Part shown: one piece after another, positions 44,754 through 53,229 of the stretch
How positions within the stretch are numbered: position 1 is the first letter of the stretch
Layout: the number at the start of each line of letters is the position of its first letter
DNA from: Bacteroides caccae
Lineage (GTDB): Bacteria > Bacteroidota > Bacteroidia > Bacteroidales > Bacteroidaceae
Assembly: GCF_002222615.2 (NCBI RefSeq)
Contig: NZ_CP022412.2
Coordinates: 1,240,001-1,304,000 of the forward strand
DNA length: 64,000 nucleotides
Reading direction: 5' to 3'
Translations under genes and position numbers: made by a program
Notes under the pieces: generated by a model
Databases searched by the model: none
Seen by the model: the letters and a program-made list of their open reading frames with translations, nothing else
Told to the model about the DNA's origin: nothing

Positions 44754-45209
44754 ATGAAATTATATTTTATTCTTTTGTCATTCCTTTTTGTAGGTGTTTG
44801 TCATGCTCAAAAGGTAACTCGTATTCTTTGTTCATTTTGGGGGATCTATAATTTAGTGAAACGTGTAATGGCAGAAAAGGAATGGGGAAATACATCCAGG
44901 CTTGCATTTTGTGGGGCATCCGGCAAAACTCTTCCGGCTTATGCAGAGTTAGAGAAGAAGTTTGAAAATAATCCTTATTTTCTTTATAACTATGCAGCCA
45001 TACTTTTGGAAAATAAACAATATGAGGAGAGTTTGACAGTAGCACTGCAATGTCGTAAGTATTGGGCGGACTATGACTTGGAACTTATGATTGGTGAGAA
45101 CTATCAGGAATTGGATAAGTATGAGTTGGCGGAGAGGTATTATGATAATGCGTCTATGATGTGTCCTTCCCGGTTCCTGCCTCTTTATAAGTTATTTCAT
45201 TTTAGATGA
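44754..45209 (+). CDS. Truncated TPR-like secreted protein
   Basis: 151 residues: a clear signal peptide (to about 19), a segment of about 45 residues with little order, and two TPR-like helix pairs with N-P-Y-F-L-Y-N-Y-A-A-I-L-L and Y-D-L-E-L-M-I-G-E-N-Y-Q-E-L. This resembles the C-terminal TPR part of Bacteroides O-antigen-ligase-like proteins, which usually continue further; here it stops after P-L-Y-K-L-F. Probably a gene remnant fused to a signal peptide. Family link is from memory. Confidence 0.45.
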   Translation: MKLYFILLSFLFVGVCHAQKVTRILCSFWGIYNLVKRVMAEKEWGNTSRLAFCGASGKTLPAYAELEKKFENNPYFLYNYAAILLENKQYEESLTVALQCRKYWADYDLELMIGENYQELDKYELAERYYDNASMMCPSRFLPLYKLFHFR

Positions 45210-45502
45210 TAACGGACAGCAGAGGTTTATCTATATGTTGTAATAACAGGAGAAATTAATGGAAACTATATAACATTTCCTTGCGTAATAATTAAATAGT
45301 GCATATCTTTATAAGAAATATTCTTTTTAGGATCGTTTGGCGGATATTGTTGGTTATTAAAATTGCATACTAATGAAATATGAAGCGTATTTAATTATTC
45401 TGGTGGTATGATTCTAAAGAAACTTATGGTACGACTGGACTAAGAATAGAAAATATGATAATATGTTTAGAACATTTGTTTAATAAAGAAAATTTGATGC
45501 TT

Positions 45503-46510
45503 ATGAAAAACTTATTTCCTTCCCGAGTAATTGTGTGTGTAATTACACTGCTTACTCTAACTTTTCCGGTCTTTGCACAAACCACGAATGCGACAGATGA
45601 ATATGAAGAGACATTAAAGAAGATGATGAAGCTTTCCGGTGCTTCGGCTGCTACGGACGATCTTTATCCGAAAATGCTTTCTGTGATGAAACTTAATGCA
45701 CCGGGAAAAGATGATGCCTACTGGAATGATTTTGCTAAAGACTGGAAAGAAAAAATAGAAAATAGGGTGATTGAACTGTGTATGCCTGCTTATAAGAAAC
45801 ATTTGACATTGGAAGATTTGAAAGCAATTGCCGCGTTTTATGAATCTCCTGTCGGCAGGAAATATAAAGAAAGTTCATTGGCTGTGATGCGTGAAGCAAT
45901 GCCATTGTTGGTACAGGAACTCCAAACAGAGATGTTTAGAGAGGTGAGACCGGGAATGGATAAACAAATGGTTGAGCACGAACAAGCAATGAAAGAATAT
46001 GAGCAAAAAAAGAAACGTGATAGAGAGTTGTGTGCACAAGCTTATTTGCTTCCGAAAGACAGTATCGCTGTAGTTCCTGGAAAAGTTTATGAGAACGGAA
46101 TGTCTACAACTCCTTCATTATATTCGATTGAAAGAAGAAAAAAGGATACAAAAGTGACATTCGTGCAACCTGTTTATTGGGATTCACAATGGCTGTATTA
46201 TAGTCCGGGATTCAAGATTATAGATAAAGAAAGTGGCGATGAATATAATGTGAGAGGATATGATGGCGGAGCATCTATGGATAGGCTGTTAACCGTTGAA
46301 GGATTTAATCATAAATACATTTATATCAGTCTTTTATTCCCAAAATTGAAGAAAAGTGTGAAGGAAATTGATATCCTTGAATTGCCACATGCAAAGGATA
46401 AGGAACTATTGCCTTCTAATGATGATGGAAAGGCTAAATCATATTTTAATATAAGAGTGAAAGATTATCAAGCTTCTTCCGGGAAGAAAAATAAAAAAGT
46501 CTATTTCTAG
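45503..46510 (+). CDS. DUF2059 domain protein, exported
   Basis: 335 residues from the ATG at 45503, which begins a signal peptide ending V-F-A-Q near residue 26; ATG codons at 45455 and 45497 would add a non-signal extension. A DUF2059 region (about 30-125) includes L-T-L-E-D-L-K-A-I-A-A-F-Y-E-S-P-V-G-R-K, the diagnostic pattern of the family. The C-terminal half is beta-rich and unrecognised. The role of DUF2059 is unknown. No operon partner. Confidence 0.78.
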   Translation: MKNLFPSRVIVCVITLLTLTFPVFAQTTNATDEYEETLKKMMKLSGASAATDDLYPKMLSVMKLNAPGKDDAYWNDFAKDWKEKIENRVIELCMPAYKKHLTLEDLKAIAAFYESPVGRKYKESSLAVMREAMPLLVQELQTEMFREVRPGMDKQMVEHEQAMKEYEQKKKRDRELCAQAYLLPKDSIAVVPGKVYENGMSTTPSLYSIERRKKDTKVTFVQPVYWDSQWLYYSPGFKIIDKESGDEYNVRGYDGGASMDRLLTVEGFNHKYIYISLLFPKLKKSVKEIDILELPHAKDKELLPSNDDGKAKSYFNIRVKDYQASSGKKNKKVYF

Positions 46511-46628
46511 TTCAAGATAACTAGTATTGAAATCGCAATGACTGATAATGGACTAAATATATCCTGCTTTTACGGTAAACACAATCGGCATAATAATTGT
46601 CCGCTGTTCTTTTATTGGGCCGGATACT

Positions 46629-46660
46629 TTTGGAAAAGCTCTTTTTATTTTGTATATTTG
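46629..46660 (+). promoter_or_regulatory. Consensus promoter of the small transcript
   Basis: -33 TTTG (46629-46632), 20-base spacer, -7 TATATTTG (46653-46660). All fixed positions of the Bacteroides consensus match. Confidence 0.65.
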
Positions 46661-46666
46661 TAGGAG

Positions 46667-46825
46667 AATAGTGATGAGTAAAGAACGGAACTAAAGAAGA
46701 ATGGAAAAGAAAATAGTGCAATATTGCAACAGTGGAATGGAAACTCCTTACAGTAGTTAAGCTGTAAGAACCTTGGTATAAACTAAAGGCTGCGAATCTT
46801 TGTAGGGTTTGCAGCCTTTTTTGTT
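46667..46825 (+). ncRNA. Candidate small RNA or micro-ORF transcript
   Basis: About 160 bases from the predicted start to the end of the terminator. It contains a 19-codon reading frame (46701-46760, starting M-E-K-K-I-V-Q-Y-C), a 7-bp hairpin overlapping its end (46747-46753 with 46762-46768) and the terminator at 46785. No downstream gene lies on the same strand, so it is not a leader. It may act as RNA, encode a micropeptide, or both. Confidence 0.5.
46785..46825 (+). terminator. Terminator of the small transcript
   Basis: A 9-base stem (46785-46793 AAAGGCTGC with 46811-46819 GCAGCCTTT), 17-base loop, followed by a T-run. Textbook intrinsic terminator. Confidence 0.8.
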
Positions 46826-47033
46826 GTTAAAAATCACAGGAATAACCTTTGTCTTGGATTTGAGAGTTTATAATAAACTTAGATACCGTTATTAATAAAC
46901 CCCTCAAAAGTTTATTAATAACATGGAACACGTTTGTGCAAGAAACGTTCGCTTTTTTCTTCTTTATATGCGAGATTGAATACGCCCGATAGGATATTTT
47001 TATAGAAAGTAATTTGTATATACATTGATGTAA

Positions 47034-48101
47034 CTAAATCAGAAGCCCATCCAATAACTCCAGATAAATTCCGACAGCTTCTTCGATCTCTTTCAGCATG
47101 ATATATTCCTCTGCTGTATGCGAACGTGAAGAGCGTCCCGGACCGATCTTTACCGAAGGGAAGGACATTAATGCCTGATCGGACAGAGTTGGAGAACCGA
47201 AAGGAACACGGCCAAGCTTTACTGCTTTCTGAACAAACGGATGTTTTTCATCAATTTGTGAAGAGTTGAGGCGGTATGAACGCGCTTTGGCGTCACAGGA
47301 AATATGTTTTTTGATTTCCGCAAACAGTTCTTCGTTTGAGTAAAGTTCGTTGCTCCGGATGTCGACAACGAAAGAACATTTGTCGGGAATGACATTGTGT
47401 TGAGTACCTGCATTAATCACCGTGACGCTCATCTTCACCGGACCTAGTAGCGGAGATTCCTTTTCAAAACGATAGTCACGGAACCAGGCGATGTCATCCA
47501 ATACTTTGTAGATAGCATTGTCTCCCTCATTGCGTGCCGCGTGTCCGGCTTTACCTGTTGCAGTGACGTCTAACACCATTAAGCCTTTTTCGGCAATGGC
47601 GGGCTGCATCTCCGTCGGTTCGCCCACTATGGCGAATGAGACAGGAGGAAGTCCCGGCAATACACTTTCAATTCCGTCCTTACCTGAAACTTCTTCTTCG
47701 CACGAGGCAAGATAGATGAGGTTGTATTTCTGCGAAGTGCGACATAGTTGCAGGAACACCTGTAATAACGAAACAACGCTGGCGCCGGCATCGTTGCTGC
47801 CCAGCCCGTACAATTTGCCATTTTCTTCGCGGGGAGTGAACGGATCCTTTCTCCAACCGTTGACAGGTTTTACGGTGTCAATGTGAGAGTTAAGCAGGAT
47901 AGTGGGCTTTTTCAAATCGAACATCGGACTGAGGCACCACACATTATTTCCCTTGCGTCCGGTCTGCATACCTGCCATTTCAATATAGTTTTGCAGAAAA
48001 TCCGCAGCTTGGGTTTCTTCCCGGCTGATGGAAGGGATGCTAATCAGTGATTTAAGCAGGCTTACAGCCTCTGTTGTCATATAGGAAATATCATATTTCA
48101 T
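47034..48101 (-). CDS. M20-family deacetylase (ArgE-like)
   Basis: 355 residues from the ATG at 48101; a TTG two codons upstream is possible. Metal-binding motifs: N-S-H-I-D-T-V near 73 (first His-Asp), G-S-N-D-A-G-A near 104 (bridging Asp), C-E-E-E near 137 (catalytic Glu and ligand), and G-P-G-R-S-S-R-S-H-T near 330 (final His). The family deacylates N-acyl amino acids. In Bacteroides the equivalent enzyme acts on N-succinyl-ornithine in arginine synthesis, which is the likely role. It has its own consensus promoter. Confidence 0.85.
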   Translation of the reverse strand: MKYDISYMTTEAVSLLKSLISIPSISREETQAADFLQNYIEMAGMQTGRKGNNVWCLSPMFDLKKPTILLNSHIDTVKPVNGWRKDPFTPREENGKLYGLGSNDAGASVVSLLQVFLQLCRTSQKYNLIYLASCEEEVSGKDGIESVLPGLPPVSFAIVGEPTEMQPAIAEKGLMVLDVTATGKAGHAARNEGDNAIYKVLDDIAWFRDYRFEKESPLLGPVKMSVTVINAGTQHNVIPDKCSFVVDIRSNELYSNEELFAEIKKHISCDAKARSYRLNSSQIDEKHPFVQKAVKLGRVPFGSPTLSDQALMSFPSVKIGPGRSSRSHTAEEYIMLKEIEEAVGIYLELLDGLLI

Positions 48102-48135
48102 AGTCAAATCTTTTATCTATATCTTAATCTTTGCA

Positions 48136-48167
48136 CAAAGATAGTCGTTTTGAGCAATAGTTTCAAA
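48136..48167 (-). promoter_or_regulatory. Promoter of the ArgE-like gene
   Basis: Read leftward: -33 TTTG (48164-48167), 20-base spacer, -7 TATCTTTG (48136-48143), 35 bases before the ATG. It overlaps the region used by the divergent acyl-CoA synthetase promoter. Confidence 0.6.
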
Positions 48168-48176
48168 TAAAACTAA

Positions 48177-48184
48177 TACCTTTG
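48177..48184 (+). promoter_or_regulatory. Candidate -7 box for the acyl-CoA synthetase gene
   Basis: TACCTTTG, exact TAnnTTTG, 26 bases before the ATG at 48210. The nearest TTTG (48149-48152) leaves a long 24-base spacer. Confidence 0.4.
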
Positions 48185-48209
48185 TACCATATTTACTAAT
48201 ACAAAGAGT

Positions 48210-50015
48210 ATGACTTATCATCATTTATCTGTCCTGGTCCATCGTCAGGCCGAAAAATATGGCGACAAGGTAGCCTTAAAATACCGCGACTATGAGACAG
48301 CTCAATGGATTCCTATTTCGTGGAATCAGTTCTCGGGAACTGTACGACAAGCAGCTAATGCTTTCGTGGCGTTGGGAGTGGAAGAACAAGAGAATATCGG
48401 TATATTTTCACAGAATAAGCCCGAATGGTTCTATGTTGACTTTGGTGCATTTGCCAATCGCGCTGTTACCATTCCGTTTTATGCGACCAGTTCGCCTGCG
48501 CAAGCGCAATACATCATCAATGATGCGCAGATTCGTTACCTTTTTGTGGGGGAACAGTTTCAATATGATGCTGCTTTCAGCATTTTCGGTTTCTGTTCTT
48601 CCCTGCAACAACTGATTATCTTTGACCGTTCGGTGGTGAAAGACCCTCGGGATGTATCTTCTATCTACTTTGATGAATTTATGGCAATGGGGGAGGGACT
48701 CCCGCATAATGATACGGTGGAAGCACGTACGGAACGCGCTTCTTACGATGATTTGGCGAATATCCTTTATACGTCCGGAACAACGGGCGAACCGAAAGGG
48801 GTCATGCTGCATCATTCCTGCTATCTGGAACAGTTCCATACACATGACGACCGCCTGACGACAATGTCGGATAAGGATGTATCCATGAACTTCCTGCCAC
48901 TGACGCACGTATTCGAGAAAGCGTGGTGTTACCTTTGTATTCATAAAGGCGTGCAGATTTGTATCAATCTTCGTCCGGCAGATATTCAGACGACTATCAA
49001 GGAGATCCGGCCGACGTTGATGTGCAGTGTTCCCCGTTTCTGGGAAAAGGTATATGCAGGCGTACAGGAGAAGATCAATGAGACAACCGGTTTAAAGAAG
49101 GCGTTGATGCTGGATGCTATCAAAGTGGGTAGAATCCATAATCTGGATTATCTGCGCCGGGGGAAAACACCTCCGGTGATGAATCAGCTGAAATATAAGT
49201 TCTACGAAAAAACGATCTATTCTTTACTGAAGAAGACGATCGGCATTGAGAATGGAAACTTTTTCCCGACTGCCGGTGCTGCCGTTCCCGATGAGATCAA
49301 TGAATTTGTTCATTCGGTAGGCATCAATATGGTGGTTGGATACGGCTTGACGGAATCTACGGCTACTGTATCCTGTACGTTGCCAGTGGGCTATGATATC
49401 GGTTCGGTGGGTGTTGTACTGCCGGGAGTTGAAGTGAAGATAGGCGAAGACAATGAAATACTGCTTCGTGGTAAGACGATCACGAAAGGATATTATAAGA
49501 AAACGGAAGCCACTGCTGCCGCTATTGACCCCGACGGCTGGTTCCACACGGGGGATGCAGGTTACTTTAAGAATGGACAGCTTTTCCTGACGGAACGTAT
49601 CAAAGACCTGTTCAAAACATCGAACGGCAAATATATCGCTCCGCAAGCGTTGGAAACAAAACTGGTGATTGACCGTTATATCGATCAGATTGCTATTATT
49701 GCCGATCAGCGTAAGTTTGTTTCTGCCCTTATTGTTCCTGTGTATGGATACGTGAAGGAATATGCTAAGGAGAAAGGCATTGAGTATAAAGATATGGCCG
49801 AACTGCTGCAACATCCGAAGATTGTCGGTCTTTTCCGTGCCCGGATAGAAACGTTGCAACAGCAGTTTGCTCATTACGAGCAAATCAAGCGCTTCACTCT
49901 GCTTCCCGAACCATTCAGCATGGAACGTGGCGAACTGACCAACACGCTGAAATTGAAACGGGCGGTTGTAGCGCAGAATTATAGCGAGTTGATTGAAAAG
50001 ATGTATGAGGAGTAA
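48210..50015 (+). CDS. Long-chain acyl-CoA synthetase
   Basis: 601 residues of the AMP-forming adenylate ligase family. P-loop-like motif L-Y-T-S-G-T-T-G-E-P-K-G-V near 190; G-Y-G-L-T-E-S near 380; D-G-W-F-H-T-G-D near 450; R-I-K-D-L-F-K-T-S-N-G-K near 472. It activates fatty acids with ATP and CoA. Membrane association is common but no transmembrane segment is seen. Bacteroides lacks a complete classical beta-oxidation path as far as I know, so lipid remodelling or recycling is the likely use. Confidence 0.92.
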   Translation: MTYHHLSVLVHRQAEKYGDKVALKYRDYETAQWIPISWNQFSGTVRQAANAFVALGVEEQENIGIFSQNKPEWFYVDFGAFANRAVTIPFYATSSPAQAQYIINDAQIRYLFVGEQFQYDAAFSIFGFCSSLQQLIIFDRSVVKDPRDVSSIYFDEFMAMGEGLPHNDTVEARTERASYDDLANILYTSGTTGEPKGVMLHHSCYLEQFHTHDDRLTTMSDKDVSMNFLPLTHVFEKAWCYLCIHKGVQICINLRPADIQTTIKEIRPTLMCSVPRFWEKVYAGVQEKINETTGLKKALMLDAIKVGRIHNLDYLRRGKTPPVMNQLKYKFYEKTIYSLLKKTIGIENGNFFPTAGAAVPDEINEFVHSVGINMVVGYGLTESTATVSCTLPVGYDIGSVGVVLPGVEVKIGEDNEILLRGKTITKGYYKKTEATAAAIDPDGWFHTGDAGYFKNGQLFLTERIKDLFKTSNGKYIAPQALETKLVIDRYIDQIAIIADQRKFVSALIVPVYGYVKEYAKEKGIEYKDMAELLQHPKIVGLFRARIETLQQQFAHYEQIKRFTLLPEPFSMERGELTNTLKLKRAVVAQNYSELIEKMYEE

Positions 50016-50028
50016 GCAGGCTTTTTCG

Positions 50029-50036
50029 TATCTTTG
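50029..50036 (+). promoter_or_regulatory. Candidate -7 box for prfB
   Basis: TATCTTTG, exact match, 44 bases before the prfB start; no -33 TTTG is seen inside the end of the upstream gene. Confidence 0.35.
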
Positions 50037-50079
50037 TCGCCGGATTTGAAAAAATATAACTAATAAAATTGTAAATCAG

Positions 50080-51196
50080 ATGATTACTATTGAACAACTT
50101 AAAGACGTGAAAGAGCGCACAGATGCGCTGAGGAGGTATCTTTGACATCGACGGGAAGAAAATTCAAGTCGAAGAAGAGCAATTAAGGACACAAGCTCCG
50201 GGATTCTGGGACGACCAGAAACGGGCGGAAGCTCAAATGAAGTTGGTAAAGGATCTGCAGAAGTGGATTAGCGGTTATAATGAAGTGAAGACACTGGCAG
50301 ACGAGCTGGAACTGGCATTTGATTTCTATAAAGAAGAACTGGTGACAGAGGAAGATGTAGATGCCGCTTATGCGAAAGCCAGTGAGGCGGTGGAAGCACT
50401 TGAACTCAAGAATATGCTTCGTGACGAAGCCGACCAGATGGATTGTGTGTTGAAAATCAATTCCGGTGCCGGTGGTACGGAAAGTCAGGACTGGGCATCC
50501 ATGTTGATGCGTATGTATCTGCGCTATGCCGAGACAAATGGTTATAAGGCTACGATTGCCAACCTTCAGGAAGGTGATGAGGCGGGAATCAAAACTTGTA
50601 CGATCAATATCGAAGGAGATTTTGCTTACGGTTATCTGAAAGGTGAGAACGGCGTGCATCGGTTGGTTCGTGTCTCTCCGTACAATGCACAAGGTAAGCG
50701 TATGACTTCTTTTGCTTCCGTATTTGTGACTCCGCTGGTAGACGACAGTATCGAGGTGAATATAGAAACAGCACGTATTTCCTGGGATACATTCCGAAGC
50801 GGTGGTGCCGGTGGTCAGAATGTGAACAAGGTAGAATCCGGTGTCCGTTTGCGTTATCAGTATAAAGACCCTTATACGGGCGAAGAAGAGGAAATCCTGA
50901 TTGAGAATACCGAAACCCGCGACCAGCCGAAGAACCGTGAAAATGCAATGCGTCAGTTACGCTCTATCTTGTATGATAAGGAATTGCAGCATCGTATGGC
51001 GGAACAGGCAAAGGTGGAAGCCGGTAAGATGAAGATCGAATGGGGGTCACAAATCCGAAGCTATGTATTTGATGACCGCCGTGTAAAGGATCATCGTACC
51101 AACTATCAGACTTCGGATGTGAACGGAGTAATGGACGGTAAGATCGATGGCTTTATCAAGGCTTACCTGATGGAGTTTTCTTCGCAGGAATCATAA
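50080..51196 (+). CDS. prfB: Peptide chain release factor 2 (programmed +1 frameshift)
   Basis: Translation starts at the ATG at 50080, reaches an in-frame TGA at 50143 after 21 codons, shifts +1 and continues from 50144 to 51196; the full product is about 371 residues. The G-G-Q catalytic motif (G-G-A-G-G-Q-N-V-N-K) and the stop-codon recognition region are present, the latter reading S-P-Y where E. coli has S-P-F. RF2 reads UGA and UAA, and low RF2 favours the shift, giving autoregulation. Calling only the downstream frame would lose about 50 N-terminal residues. Confidence 0.95.
50131..50146 (+). promoter_or_regulatory. prfB frameshift site
   Basis: AGGAGG (internal Shine-Dalgarno-like), TAT, then CTT-TGA-C. 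This is the classic prfB slippery site, with the ribosome slipping from CTT to TTT at the UGA. Confidence 0.95.
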
Positions 51197-51220
51197 AAAA
51201 CAAAATTAGCAAGTGTTATT

Positions 51221-51252
51221 TTTGGAAAGTTAAAAGATTTGTTCTTACTTTG
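51221..51252 (+). promoter_or_regulatory. Promoter of the 44-residue membrane protein gene
   Basis: -33 TTTG (51221-51224), 20-base spacer, -7 TTACTTTG (51245-51252, one mismatch to TAnnTTTG), 28 bases before the ATG at 51281. Confidence 0.5.
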
Positions 51253-51280
51253 TTAGTGTTGAACTTTAAAACTAACTATT

Positions 51281-51415
51281 ATGGGTAAGGCTAAGAAAAA
51301 AACAGCGATTAGTAAGAAGGAAGAACAACAAGCCCAAAAGGTAGTCAAAATAGTGTTCGTCTCATTAATTATTTTGGCATTGGTAATGTTGGTTGCATTC
51401 TCCTTTTTCGGTTGA
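51281..51415 (+). CDS. Small single-pass membrane protein
   Basis: 44 residues: a Lys-rich head (M-G-K-A-K-K-K-T-A-I-S-K-K-E-E-Q-Q), then one transmembrane helix (about 21-43, V-K-I-V-F-V-S-L-I-I-L-A-L ... F-F-G). Positive-inside rule gives a cytoplasmic N-terminus. It has its own promoter and clean start. No function can be assigned. Confidence 0.65.
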   Translation: MGKAKKKTAISKKEEQQAQKVVKIVFVSLIILALVMLVAFSFFG

Positions 51416-51512
51416 TTGATTCACTACAGATTACATAGATTGCACAAGGGGCACGAAAAGAAGGTCTGCCCGGACGGTGAAAATCATGTGATCTGTGGTG
51501 AATTCTTGTTTT

Positions 51513-51582
51513 GTAACGCTTTTGTAACCCCTGTAATATTAATGTAACTTTTCTGTAATTCTTCCGTAGCCGGTTTGTCATT
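51513..51582 (+). promoter_or_regulatory. Pho-box-like array upstream of the porin
   Basis: TGTAAC or TGTAAT occurs at 51513, 51524, 51533, 51544 and 51555; CGTAGC (51566) and TGTCAT (51577) extend the series. Steps are 11, 9, 11, 11, 11 and 11. PhoB binds direct repeats of TGTCA-type heptads at 11-bp period, so this is a good candidate for phosphate control. The series ends over the -33 region. Confidence 0.55.
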
Positions 51583-51603
51583 CCGGTGTATCTTCACAGT
51601 TGT

Positions 51604-51611
51604 ACTTTTGC
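51604..51611 (+). promoter_or_regulatory. -7 box of the porin gene
   Basis: TACTTTTG, exact consensus, 26 bases before the ATG at 51638. The nearest TTTG (51575-51578) leaves a 25-base spacer, so the promoter likely needs an activator. Confidence 0.5.
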
Positions 51612-51637
51612 TGCGAATATAGTAGCAAACAACTGAA

Positions 51638-52690
51638 ATGAGTAGAATTACAACAACCGTCGTTACACTTTTACTAACGACAGCAGCCTTTGGACAGGCC
51701 AAGGATGATGCCGGAGATGGCAAGAAACTGGATAAGCAGACAATGGAGATAAAGGATTATCTGCCGGAAATCCACGGAACGATCCGGGGTAAATATGAAT
51801 ATCAGACAGAAACAGGCGAAAGCCGTTTTGAGGTACGCAATGCCCGTTTCAGTGTTTCGGGAAATGTACATCCGCTGGTTGCTTATAAGGCAGAAATCGA
51901 CCTTTCCGATGAAGGCTCTATCAAAATGCTTGATGCGTACGCACGTGTCTTTCCGGTGAAAGACCTGAATTTTACAATTGGGCAGATGCGTGTTCCTTTC
52001 ACGATAGATGCACACCGTTCACCGCACCAACAGTATTTCGCTAACCGTTCATTTATTGCCAAGCAGGTGGGTAATGTGCGTGATGTCGGACTTACTTCTG
52101 CCTATAGGCATAAAGGAGATTTCCCGTTTATTCTGGAAGGTGGACTGTTCAACGGTTCCGGTTTGACAAACCAGAAAGAATGGCACAAAACACTGAATTA
52201 TTCTATAAAGGCGCAGTTACTGCCCGGCAAGAACTGGAATGTGACACTTAGCACTCAAATGATAAAACCGGAAGATGTACGAATCAATATGTATGATGCC
52301 GGTATCTATTATCAGAACAATCGTTTCCATATTGAGGCGGAATACCTGTATAAAATGTATGGGCATAATGCGTTTAAAGATGTTCATGCAGTTAACAGCT
52401 TTGTCAATTATGACTTGCCGCTGAAGAAGGTTTTTAATAAAATATCTTTCCTGGCCCGTTATGATATGATGACGGACCATAGCAATGGTACGATTGATGA
52501 GACAACAAGAACGTTGATTATAAATGACTATGCCCGTCACCGTGTGACAGGCGGGATTACGCTTAGTCTCTCCAAGGCTTTTATTGCCGATCTCCGTCTG
52601 AACTTCGAGAAGTACTTCTACAAGAAATCGGGTATCCCTAAAGAGTCGGAACGGGATAAAATCGTCATTGAGTTTATGACGAGATTTTAA
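51638..52690 (+). CDS. OprO/OprP-family (phosphate-selective-type) porin
   Basis: 350 residues with a signal peptide ending at about 19 (F-G-Q). The body is a run of amphipathic strands, starting I-R-G-K-Y-E-Y and E-V-R-N-A-R-F-S-V-S-G, and including G-Q-M-R-V-P-F-T and the terminal F-M-T-R-F. This is the family of trimeric 16-strand porins named for phosphate and pyrophosphate channels of Pseudomonas. Substrate preference in Bacteroides is not established, but the Pho-like array upstream supports phosphate. Confidence 0.82.
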   Translation: MSRITTTVVTLLLTTAAFGQAKDDAGDGKKLDKQTMEIKDYLPEIHGTIRGKYEYQTETGESRFEVRNARFSVSGNVHPLVAYKAEIDLSDEGSIKMLDAYARVFPVKDLNFTIGQMRVPFTIDAHRSPHQQYFANRSFIAKQVGNVRDVGLTSAYRHKGDFPFILEGGLFNGSGLTNQKEWHKTLNYSIKAQLLPGKNWNVTLSTQMIKPEDVRINMYDAGIYYQNNRFHIEAEYLYKMYGHNAFKDVHAVNSFVNYDLPLKKVFNKISFLARYDMMTDHSNGTIDETTRTLIINDYARHRVTGGITLSLSKAFIADLRLNFEKYFYKKSGIPKESERDKIVIEFMTRF

Positions 52691-52712
52691 GGAATTTCAT
52701 TACTTTTGTGCC

Positions 52713-53180
52713 ATGGCACAAGAAATAGAACGAAAGTTTTTAGTCTCCGGTGAGTTTAAATCTCTGGCAACCTCGCATAGCCGGATTGTACAAGGGTATA
52801 TCAGCAGTGCTCGCGGGAGGACTGTACGGGTCCGTATTCGTGACGATAAGGGGTATCTTACCATTAAAGGAGCTTCCAATGCTTCCGGAACCAGCCGTTA
52901 TGAATGGGAGAAGGAGCTTCCTTTGGAGGAAGCGGAAGAACTGATGAAACTTTGTGAACCCGGTATCATTGATAAGACCCGTTACTTGGTACGAAGCGGT
53001 AAGCATGTATTCGAAGTTGACGAGTTTTATGGTGAGAATGAAGGACTTGTCGTGGCGGAAGTCGAACTGGAATCGGAAGAGGAATCTTTTGTGAAACCGG
53101 ACTTCATCGGTAAGGAAGTGACCGGAGATGTGCGTTACTACAACTCCCAACTAATGAAAAAACCGTATAAAACGTGGTGA
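52713..53180 (+). CDS. CYTH domain protein
   Basis: 155 residues. Starts M-A-Q-E-I-E-R-K-F, the E-x-E-x-K triphosphate-binding signature of the CYTH fold; further family charges are V-R-V-R-I-R near 38, Y-E-W-E-K near 69 and E-V-E-L near 117. The fold binds triphosphate compounds (thiamine triphosphatase, class IV adenylate cyclase, tripolyphosphatase). Bacterial single-domain members are often inorganic tripolyphosphatases. It starts 22 bases after the porin gene; a TACTTTTG at 52701-52708 lies immediately before its ATG. Confidence 0.9.
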   Translation: MAQEIERKFLVSGEFKSLATSHSRIVQGYISSARGRTVRVRIRDDKGYLTIKGASNASGTSRYEWEKELPLEEAEELMKLCEPGIIDKTRYLVRSGKHVFEVDEFYGENEGLVVAEVELESEEESFVKPDFIGKEVTGDVRYYNSQLMKKPYKTW

Positions 53181-53229
53181 ACGTTAACAAATAAACCGTA
53201 TATTTGTTCCTATTCTAAAAGAGCAATGT

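Larger units (their letters stand above)
46511..47033. other. Gene-free stretch with one small transcript
   Basis: Between the DUF2059 gene and the deacetylase gene on the other strand. It holds a consensus promoter, a possible 19-codon reading frame, a hairpin and a strong terminator, given separately. Nothing was recognised in 46830-47033. Confidence 0.5.

Noticed and set aside
49224..49883. Minus-strand open frame of 219 codons opposite the acyl-CoA synthetase gene
   Set aside because: Antisense shadow with no recognisable protein features.
50237..51196. prfB as a single frame starting at 50237
   Set aside because: The upstream frame with the classic frameshift site encodes the conserved RF2 N-terminus.
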